This document shows positions 6,115 through 11,289 of a stretch of 20,980 nt of DNA, piece after piece. The stretch covers positions 1-20,980 of the IMG/VR virus record IMGVR_UViG_3300005613_000483; one strand, written 5' to 3'. Both the position numbers and the translations under genes were made by a program. The notes beneath the pieces were generated by a model that saw only the letters and a program-made list of their open reading frames with translations, was not told the origin of the DNA and ran no database searches. Position 1 is the first letter of the stretch. Each line of letters opens with the position of its first letter. The DNA comes from a virus.

Positions 6115-7116
6115 TTATAGTCCTAATGGACAACTATTCTTATTTAATTTTAGTTTTTTTCTAAAGGATGTAAACTTTCTTGACCTGTTCCATATATAAT
6201 ATATATCTTTTGTTTTTGTTATTGGTATTGCCCATTCATTTGGATTAGCAAAACTGCAAGGCATCATTTTCATATCTGGAGTTATATATGCTGACATTCT
6301 AGCTCCCTCACAAGTATCAATACACATCTTTTGTATTTTTTCAGGTTCAGTATAATCTAAAACATGATTAACCAAACAACTATCAATACCAACCTTGAAT
6401 TTGGATTTTGGTTGAAAGATTAGATCAGCAAATACAGAGAACTCATAAGAACTAGGAATAAGCTCTATTAAATCTTTTCCAGCACCTGCTGCTTTAAATA
6501 AAAGAAAAATAACAGCATTAAGTTTATTAATATCAACTAAAGATTGTTTCTTTTTTTTCCATGGATTATGACCATGTAAGATTTTAGTACATTTTCCAAA
6601 TGTTGTTCTATTAAAAATAAGGTGTATGTTTGTCTTCACTCCACCTTTTATAAATTTGTCTATTGCGTTATAAGTATATTCCTGATCATAGTCACTAACT
6701 GCAACAGCACCACACATTTTTGAGATTTCAACATGTTCGTCAGTTAGCCCAATCCCACTTGTAGTATAATTAGGAATTACCCCATTCATTCTGGAATATT
6801 CAACAATTTCTTTGAAATTTTCATGATGGTTGGGATCACCTCTACCTCCAAGAGCAACTTGATTTGTATGATGTTTAACTTGGTCAATAATTTTTTTATA
6901 ATCTTCTAGTTTCATATTTGGTTTATTAATATGACCTTGATAGCAAAAATAACATTTATGTTTACAAGTACCCATTACTCCAATATCTATGAGCGAAGGC
7001 AATTCTAAAGAAAATGGATCCGGCTTTCCATTAATACCTCTAAGCAGTTCCATACCGGTTAAACTATTGAAATATAATTCATAATCTTCATTTTTAAAAG
7101 ATTTGTTAAAGATCAT
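6115..7116 (-). CDS. Radical SAM enzyme
   Basis: This 333-residue enzyme should bind a [4Fe-4S] cluster and S-adenosylmethionine and start radical chemistry. The cluster motif is C51-x3-C55-x2-C58 (CKHKCYFC). GGRGDP (90-95) sits where the GGE motif contacting SAM is expected, and the following strands (PNYTTSG, GAVAVSDYD, KTNIHLIFN) fit a TIM barrel. The C-terminal part carries C265, C269, C287 and C329 with a GARMSAYITPDMKMMPC block, like a reduced SPASM/Twitch auxiliary-cluster region, but the protein ends four residues after C329 (SCPLGL), so a full SPASM domain is not present. Its ATG overlaps the previous stop (ATGA), and its stop overlaps the next gene's ribosome site, so translation is coupled on both sides. 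Substrate unknown. Confidence 0.9.
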   Translation of the reverse strand: MIFNKSFKNEDYELYFNSLTGMELLRGINGKPDPFSLELPSLIDIGVMGTCKHKCYFCYQGHINKPNMKLEDYKKIIDQVKHHTNQVALGGRGDPNHHENFKEIVEYSRMNGVIPNYTTSGIGLTDEHVEISKMCGAVAVSDYDQEYTYNAIDKFIKGGVKTNIHLIFNRTTFGKCTKILHGHNPWKKKKQSLVDINKLNAVIFLLFKAAGAGKDLIELIPSSYEFSVFADLIFQPKSKFKVGIDSCLVNHVLDYTEPEKIQKMCIDTCEGARMSAYITPDMKMMPCSFANPNEWAIPITKTKDIYYIWNRSRKFTSFRKKLKLNKNSCPLGL

Positions 7117-7484
7117 AATTTTTTCATATCTCCTATACGATTATTATCTTCAAAAAGTGGTTTTATTTTAGGAGTTTCTTTTTCCTCCTCAACTTTTTTT
7201 TCTTCTTTTGCCTGCTCAATTTTTTCGTCTTTATCAGATATCTGTTTTCCTGATTTTTTTGTTTTCTCTTCAATTGCATCTTTCGTAACTTCAATTATAT
7301 CTTTTACATTATCTTTAATATTACCAACTGATTTCTTAAGTTCTTCTGTTATAACAGTATCATTCTTAACTTCTACATCAACCTGTTTGGAATCTTTATC
7401 ATCTCCACCAAATATAAGATACCCAATAAAAATCCAAAAAATAATTCCGCCAATACCAAGACCACCTTTGCTTGATTTACTCAT
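7113..7484 (-). CDS. Membrane-anchored, highly charged coiled-coil protein
   Basis: This 123-residue protein is the first gene of the minus operon, with AGAGGGG about 8 bases before the ATG at 7484. Residues 1-8 are polar, 9-26 form one hydrophobic Gly-rich helix (GLGIGGIIFWIFIGYLIFGG), and the rest is almost entirely charged. It is rich in Lys and Glu with heptad-like spacing from about 45 to 105, so a long helix or coiled coil is likely. The helix with few preceding residues suggests an uncleaved anchor; orientation cannot be decided. The stop overlaps the radical SAM start by four bases. Its composition is low-complexity, so similarity searches would be misleading. Function unknown. Confidence 0.7.
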   Translation of the reverse strand: MSKSSKGGLGIGGIIFWIFIGYLIFGGDDKDSKQVDVEVKNDTVITEELKKSVGNIKDNVKDIIEVTKDAIEEKTKKSGKQISDKDEKIEQAKEEKKVEEEKETPKIKPLFEDNNRIGDMKKL

Positions 7485-7521
7485 ATCTTTTCCCCTCTAA
7501 AAATTAAGTTAAACTTTGCTT

Positions 7522-7544
7522 TTCACTTATTAATATATATAGTT
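7522..7544 (-). promoter_or_regulatory. Minus-strand promoter-like element, copy 2
   Basis: On the minus strand it reads AACTATATATAT followed by TAATAAGTGAA, one base different from the copy at 592-614. It lies 38 bases before the start of the five-gene operon. The core here is TATTAATA rather than TATAAATA. Identity extending over 23 bases at the same distance from a gene start is strong evidence of function. Confidence 0.6.
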
Positions 7545-7578
7545 ATTGCTTTTTTTAAAACAATGTCTACTATAGTTT

Positions 7579-7594
7579 AGAACAAAATATAAAA
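7579..7594 (+). promoter_or_regulatory. Plus-strand promoter-like element, copy 3
   Basis: AGAACAAAATATAAAA differs only in its last base from the 1641 copy. It ends 20 bases before the HAD gene start, so the transcript would have a very short 5' leader. It could drive the HAD-tube-baseplate block, since no terminator is seen before 16745. Confidence 0.55.
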
Positions 7595-7614
7595 TGTAAA
7601 TTACTGGTATTAGA

Positions 7615-8127
7615 ATGGAAATAGTAGATATATTTTTAGAAAAAGTTAACGATAATGAGTCTTTATTTGCAATGGATTCGTTTCCCACCAAGAGAAAAAA
7701 AAGAAAGATTATTAGAACTATATACCCAGAAAGTAAAGATGAAAACATTCCAAAAAGAGCAATGATTGATCTTGATGGAACTATTCATAAATATTCTAAA
7801 GGATATAGAGACGGAACTATTTATGACGACGCTTTTGATGGAGCAAAAAAGGTTATAGAATGGTTAAAGAGAAATGGTTTTGAAATAGTTATTTTTACCA
7901 CTAGAGCTTCTAAAGAGAACTCTAAAGAATTGGGTGGAGATCATAAAGAGCAAATTAAAAAAGTTGCAATCTGGTTAAAGAAATATGATATTTATTTCGA
8001 CAAAATAACTGCAGAAAAGTTACCGGCGGATTTTTATATAGATGATAAAGCCATTCATATATCAAACGGAAACTGGAATACAGTTTTAAATGTAATTAAG
8101 AAACGTATTAAGTACAAAGTTGCATGA
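7615..8127 (+). CDS. HAD-superfamily phosphatase-like protein
   Basis: This 170-residue protein has the HAD motifs in order: motif I MIDLDGTIHK with nucleophile Asp52 and acid/base Asp54; motif II IVIFTTR with Thr95/96; a Lys region near ITAEKLPAD (131-139); and motif IV YIDD with Asp143/Asp144. All catalytic residues appear intact, so it should be an Mg-dependent phosphatase or related phosphotransferase. It resembles small HAD proteins often found in phages; the substrate is unknown. The first 45 residues, including a PTKRKKRK stretch, precede the usual HAD start and may be an extension or a wrong start. The ATG at 7615 has no clear Shine-Dalgarno, and neither do ATGs at 7672 and 7762. It lies just before the tail tube gene and is probably co-transcribed with it. 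Confidence 0.82.
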   Translation: MEIVDIFLEKVNDNESLFAMDSFPTKRKKRKIIRTIYPESKDENIPKRAMIDLDGTIHKYSKGYRDGTIYDDAFDGAKKVIEWLKRNGFEIVIFTTRASKENSKELGGDHKEQIKKVAIWLKKYDIYFDKITAEKLPADFYIDDKAIHISNGNWNTVLNVIKKRIKYKVA

Positions 8128-8140
8128 GCAACTTAGGAGG
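8117..8140 (+). promoter_or_regulatory. Perfect hairpin over a stop codon next to the tube ribosome site
   Basis: AAGTTGC (8117-8123) and GCAACTT (8128-8134) form a perfect 7-pair stem around the loop ATGA, which holds part of the HAD gene's stop codon (8125-8127). The Shine-Dalgarno AGGAGG follows directly at 8135-8140. There is no T tract, so it is not a terminator. It may couple translation or mark an RNA-processing site. Confidence 0.45.
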
Positions 8141-8148
8141 AAATTAAA

Positions 8149-8877
8149 ATGGGCGTAAAGAATTCGTTTGCCGAGCTTATTGGTGATCACAATATTTTGA
8201 CAAGAAAGTTCGGAGGAACAACAATTGGTGTTGCTGATCCGTATGTAACTGGTTATCATTTTATTGTGTTCGATAAACTTCCGCCAGGGTTACCAGAATA
8301 TACCAAACTTGGAGTTAGTGGTCTTAGTGAAAGAGGACAAATACAAGATGTTCTCTCAGCATCATGCTTATCTGTAACACCACCGGGTGGAACTTTAAAT
8401 AAAGTTGAATTTACTGGACTTGGTGGAGTAAAGTGGGCTGTACCTGGAAGTGTTGATTATGGCAATACTGTTTCTGTCAAATTTTTAGAATTTAATAGAA
8501 CTCCAATTCTTGATATTATGCATTCTTGGGTAAAGTTAATTAGGGATTATAGAACTGGTATTACTGATTTAACAGATGGTGACGATGGAGCTGGATATAC
8601 AAAAGCCACATATGCTGGACTAATGTATTATTGGACAACAGCACCTGATGCTAAAACAGTAGAATATTATGCCTGCTATGATGGCGTGTTTCCAGCAAAA
8701 GATCCACAAGATTTATTTACCAGTGATGTTGAAACTATTGGACGATTAGATCTAGAAATTGAATTTAATGTGGATTATGCATGGCATGAACAATGGGTTA
8801 AAACTAAATGTGAAGTTTTTGCCTCTAGATTTGCTGATGCTGCAGATGTAGTTAAAGCTTATGGTCCAGCAAACTAA
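8149..8877 (+). CDS. Tail tube protein (gp19-like)
   Basis: This 242-residue protein starts 8 bases after AGGAGG. Tube subunits stack into hexameric rings forming the DNA channel inside the sheath. The sequence is beta-rich and lacks enzyme motifs. Features typical of myovirus tube proteins are an early PYVTGYHFIVFDKLPPGLPE stretch, SGLSERGQIQDVL, GGVKWAVPGSVDYGNTVSVKF, a middle helix TPILDIMHSWVKLIRDYRTG, and a late segment ETIGRLDLEIEFNVDYAW. T4 gp19 is 163 residues, so this is a longer version. It is followed by hub and baseplate genes, as expected for a tube gene, but is 3.7 kb from its sheath partner. The family call rests on pattern and context, not on a search. Confidence 0.75.
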   Translation: MGVKNSFAELIGDHNILTRKFGGTTIGVADPYVTGYHFIVFDKLPPGLPEYTKLGVSGLSERGQIQDVLSASCLSVTPPGGTLNKVEFTGLGGVKWAVPGSVDYGNTVSVKFLEFNRTPILDIMHSWVKLIRDYRTGITDLTDGDDGAGYTKATYAGLMYYWTTAPDAKTVEYYACYDGVFPAKDPQDLFTSDVETIGRLDLEIEFNVDYAWHEQWVKTKCEVFASRFADAADVVKAYGPAN

Positions 8878-8897
8878 GTATAATTTGAGGTAAAACA

Positions 8898-9395
8898 ATG
8901 TTATCAAAAAATTATCTTAAAGTTGTTTCTGCTTCTATAGTATATGAATCTAAACTTTCTAGAATTGCTAAGATTCAGTTACTTAAATTTATTGAGAATG
9001 AAGCGTCTAAATCTCAGCTAAAGATCCTTATATTAGATGGAGAAGTGAGAAAGGTATCTGAAGATGAAAAAGATTTAGATAAAAGATTTGTATCTGAAAT
9101 AGTTCCTGCCATTTTAATTGCTATGTTAATTCCAGCAGCTATGATGGCTGCAAAAAAAGCATATATAAATATTTTTAGTCAGGCTGCTAAAGCGTGTTCT
9201 AATAAAAAGGGAAAAGAAAGAACAAATTGTATGAAAGATTTTAGGATAAAAGCTAATTACGCTAAACTTGCAGCACTCAAAAGAGAAATGGCTAAATGTA
9301 ATCAGACTGCAAATACAGATAAGTGCAGACGAGTATTTACTGATCACATGCGAAATATTCAAAAACAAATTAGAAAAGATCAATTAGGAAGATAA
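8898..9395 (+). CDS. Cys-module protein A (hydrophobic segment plus stapled helices)
   Basis: This 165-residue protein starts 8 bases after a GAGG. Residues 1-60 are paralogous to the next gene (QLLKFIENEASKSQLKILIL against QLINFVANEASEAQIMAFLL). Residues 67-85 are hydrophobic (IVPAILIAMLIPAAMM) and could insert in a membrane. The rest is a basic helical region with C100, C111, C134 and C143. Aligned to the large protein at 11290, it keeps the inner cysteines (x10 apart) and the CX8C pair, while both outer cysteines are replaced (Ala96, Phe115); the x18 spacing from position 115 to C134 is kept exactly. This suggests paired disulfides, one pair of which was lost. The protein is located among baseplate genes. 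No known family comes to mind. Confidence 0.75.
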   Translation: MLSKNYLKVVSASIVYESKLSRIAKIQLLKFIENEASKSQLKILILDGEVRKVSEDEKDLDKRFVSEIVPAILIAMLIPAAMMAAKKAYINIFSQAAKACSNKKGKERTNCMKDFRIKANYAKLAALKREMAKCNQTANTDKCRRVFTDHMRNIQKQIRKDQLGR

Positions 9396-9415
9396 TTAAA
9401 ACGGAGGAAATTAAA

Positions 9416-9811
9416 ATGTCAGCAATATTAAAGACATTCGCTGCTTATGCAATTAAGGAAATGAAAATTTCCAAGACAGGTAAGAAACAATTAATTAATT
9501 TTGTAGCGAACGAAGCATCTGAAGCACAGATTATGGCGTTTCTCCTAGATGGTAAAATTGTTCATTTAGATGAGCATGCTGAGCAAATTGTTAAAGATCG
9601 CTTCCAGGCAAATACTAAATTGCATGAAGCTATGACAAGCAAGCAAAAACATTTTCTAACAGTTGGGGTTGCCAATTTGTTTGATCAATGCGCTAAAAAA
9701 TGTGGAACAATTGCTATAAGTGCAAAGAAGAGAGAATGTCTAAAAACTTGTAGAGCTAAAGCAGATGCTGCAATTCGCCAAGCTAAAATGAAAGCAAAAG
9801 CAAAAAAATAA
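9416..9811 (+). CDS. Cys-module protein B (twin CX3C)
   Basis: This 131-residue protein has GGAGG 8 bases before its ATG. The N-terminal half matches protein A (NEASEAQIMAFLLDG against NEASKSQLKILILDG). After a moderately hydrophobic stretch (KQKHFLTVGVANLF, 77-89) comes a twin CX3C hairpin: C92-x3-C96-x11-C108-x3-C112. The end is Ala/Lys-rich (RQAKMKAKAKK) and stops 19 residues after C112, so the CX8C part of the module is absent. The protein is basic and helical. Twin CX3C hairpins are known from small Tim chaperones of mitochondria, where outer and inner cysteines pair; whether this is more than convergence is unknown. The gene order (tube, A, B, gp26-like) suggests a tail-assembly or virion role. 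Confidence 0.75.
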   Translation: MSAILKTFAAYAIKEMKISKTGKKQLINFVANEASEAQIMAFLLDGKIVHLDEHAEQIVKDRFQANTKLHEAMTSKQKHFLTVGVANLFDQCAKKCGTIAISAKKRECLKTCRAKADAAIRQAKMKAKAKK

Positions 9812-9858
9812 TTTTTAGAAAAACTAATAAAGAAGTATAAGAAAGGAGATAGACTAAG

Positions 9859-10650
9859 ATGACGTTTAAAGGATTTAATCTGGAATATCCGGAATATGAA
9901 GTAATCACACCCCAAACAAAACATTCGTTTACTGTAAGATCTTTGAATGTTCAAGAAGAAGAGAAACTAAAAGGGAGTTTAGTTACTCCAACTAAAATTG
10001 CTGACCATTTAAATTCGTGCATTTTTGATTCAGTAGTTAAAAAACCAGAGGGTATTGACTCTCTTGATTCTTTTGTTCGTTCATTAACATTGAAAGATAG
10101 AGATGCTTTATTATATGGTCTTTTTCATATTACATATGAAGAGATTAGAAATTATCAAGTTAAATGCACAGCATGCGGTAACGAATACCCTATTACCGTA
10201 CAAGCTTCTAGTACATTTAATTTTCAGGCTTATCCAGGTAAGAATATATTAACTGATAGAATAGATGTACCTCTTCCAGTGTCTAAAGGAGTAACTGCAG
10301 TAGTTAAACAACCAACTTTATTTGATGAGATTTCTGCTCTGAAAGAACTCGGTAATAGACCAGGAAGCACTATAGAGTTAATAACTGAAACACTCATTAT
10401 TGATAGATTTACTCAAGATTTAGAAGATAAAAAAGAAGCAGCAGTTTATAAAGATAGAATTGATATTATTGATGCTTATCTTACATTAGCCGCCAGAGAT
10501 AAAAGGGTTATTTATAGCGAGTATGAAAAGGCTTTTGGTAATTATGGCATCGAACTGAAAATGAAAAGTTACTGTCCTTCTTGTAGTAATGAAGATGTTT
10601 TTGACATTGACTTGGTGGAAAACTTTTTTCGTTCATTGTACTCAGCATGA
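9859..10650 (+). CDS. gp26-like baseplate hub/tail assembly protein
   Basis: This 263-residue protein starts after AAGGAG about 11 bases upstream. It fits the T4 baseplate hub family (PF12322, T4 gp26): an N-terminal beta segment (EYEVITPQTKHSFTVRSLNV), a helical stretch (DRDALLYGLFHITYEEI), and two CxxC knuckles, C103-x2-C106 (CTACGNEYPITV) and C239-x2-C242 (CPSCSNED), probably sharing one zinc. The C-terminal DIDLVENFFRSLY is also typical as I remember the family. In T4 gp26 is needed for hub assembly but is not firmly placed in the mature baseplate, so a chaperone role is plausible. The last 62 bases overlap a second reading frame with no good start of its own, suggesting a frameshifted extension. 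Confidence 0.68.
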   Translation: MTFKGFNLEYPEYEVITPQTKHSFTVRSLNVQEEEKLKGSLVTPTKIADHLNSCIFDSVVKKPEGIDSLDSFVRSLTLKDRDALLYGLFHITYEEIRNYQVKCTACGNEYPITVQASSTFNFQAYPGKNILTDRIDVPLPVSKGVTAVVKQPTLFDEISALKELGNRPGSTIELITETLIIDRFTQDLEDKKEAAVYKDRIDIIDAYLTLAARDKRVIYSEYEKAFGNYGIELKMKSYCPSCSNEDVFDIDLVENFFRSLYSA

Positions 10651-10828
10651 GGGGATTAATGAGTATCGAGATAATCTTTCTGAAAATATTTTTGCTTGTA
10701 TGGAATTAAGTGGGCAATCATATACTGATACTATATTGATGCCTGTCAAAAAATTACAAGACTACCTCAAATGGAAATCTCAATTAGAGGAAGAAAAACA
10801 AAAGAGGATTCAAGAGGATACTAATTAG
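10589..10828 (+). CDS. Small overlapping frame, possible frameshift extension of the gp26-like protein
   Basis: This frame is open from 10565 to the stop at 10826-10828 and overlaps the end of the gp26-like gene in the +1 (equivalently -2) frame. ATGs at 10589 and 10595 have no ribosome site. The only strong site, GAGGGG at 10649-10654, feeds an ATG at 10659 in a third frame that stops after 16 codons. The 59 residues after the gp26-like stop look like real protein: NEYRDNLSENIFACMELSGQ, then MPVKKLQDYLKWKSQLEEEK, with an acidic, helical, amphipathic pattern. In T4 the small gene 51 follows gene 26, so this may be its counterpart. Expression could be by frameshifting, by translational coupling, or from an ATG at 10700. 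The start given is uncertain. Confidence 0.55.
   Translation: MKMFLTLTWWKTFFVHCTQHEGINEYRDNLSENIFACMELSGQSYTDTILMPVKKLQDYLKWKSQLEEEKQKRIQEDTN
10624..10630 (+). other. Candidate slippery site TTTTTTC
   Basis: In the gp26-like frame the codons are AAC TTT TTT CGT. A +1 slip of the second Phe tRNA (TTT to TTC) or a -2 slip (TTT to TTT) both enter the overlapping frame with good pairing. The site lies 18 bases before the gp26-like stop codon. No downstream stimulator was identified. Confidence 0.3.
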
Positions 10829-10829
10829 T

Positions 10830-11270
10830 ATGACTAACTTATTAGAAAGATTTAATCAAACCGTTGCTGGGTCAGACTCGAAACTAGCTGACTATCTCTC
10901 AAAAATATCGCCTTCTGGAGATTTTAAACGGATAAAAAATATTGAAGTAATTCTTAATTCTTGGAATAATATTCTTATAACTCCAAGAAGAAGCTATCAA
11001 TATGATCCTGAGTATGGTAGCGATCTTTATAAGATGGTTTTTGATCCAGCTGATGATCAAACTATCAGAAAGATCAAAGATGAATTGGCAGTAACACTTC
11101 AAAGATATGATGATCGTGCAACCATTGAAGATGTTGAGGTAACTTTTTTAACTAATTTAAAGGGATTTAATGTTGCTGTTGATGTAGGATATCAAGGTGA
11201 AAGTGGTCAATTATCAATTGTTGTTGACGAATCCGTATATTTTAAATTTTTTGAAGTTCCTACAGCTTAA
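10830..11270 (+). CDS. gp25-like baseplate wedge protein
   Basis: This 146-residue protein belongs to the GPW/gp25 family (PF04965), a baseplate wedge component that helps nucleate the sheath. The central region carries the family signature: IEVILNSWNNILITPRRSYQ (38-57), then DPEYGSDLYKMVFDP, and a helix (TIRKIKDELAVTLQRYDDRA) before the edge strand TIEDVEVTF. The length matches the family (T4 gp25 is 132 residues). The ATG lies one base after the previous stop; an AGAGG is about 12 bases upstream, so translation is probably coupled to the small overlapping frame before it. Despite old reports of lysozyme activity for gp25, no lysozyme motif is present. Confidence 0.88.
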   Translation: MTNLLERFNQTVAGSDSKLADYLSKISPSGDFKRIKNIEVILNSWNNILITPRRSYQYDPEYGSDLYKMVFDPADDQTIRKIKDELAVTLQRYDDRATIEDVEVTFLTNLKGFNVAVDVGYQGESGQLSIVVDESVYFKFFEVPTA

Positions 11271-11289
11271 CTAAAAGAGGTATTTAAAA

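Noticed and set aside
7687-7710. PTKRKKRK in the HAD protein as a nuclear-import-like signal
   Set aside because: Lys/Arg runs are common in AT-rich genes, and nothing else supports special targeting.
7530-7748. Minus-strand hydrophobic frame opposite the HAD gene
   Set aside because: It is antisense to intact HAD codons and runs across both promoter elements; its hydrophobicity comes from the complement of Lys/Glu codons.
9126-9383. Minus-strand Cys/Ser/Phe-rich frame opposite the Cys-module gene
   Set aside because: It is a shadow of Lys/Glu-rich codons with no ribosome site; the plus-strand gene has clear paralogues.
10659-10709. 16-codon frame from ATG 10659 with a good ribosome site
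   Set aside because: It stops after 16 codons and has no recognisable content; it may only act in coupling to the overlapping frame, which cannot be shown here.
10830-11270. Lysozyme activity for the gp25-like protein
   Set aside because: No lysozyme catalytic motif is visible; the family is a structural wedge component.
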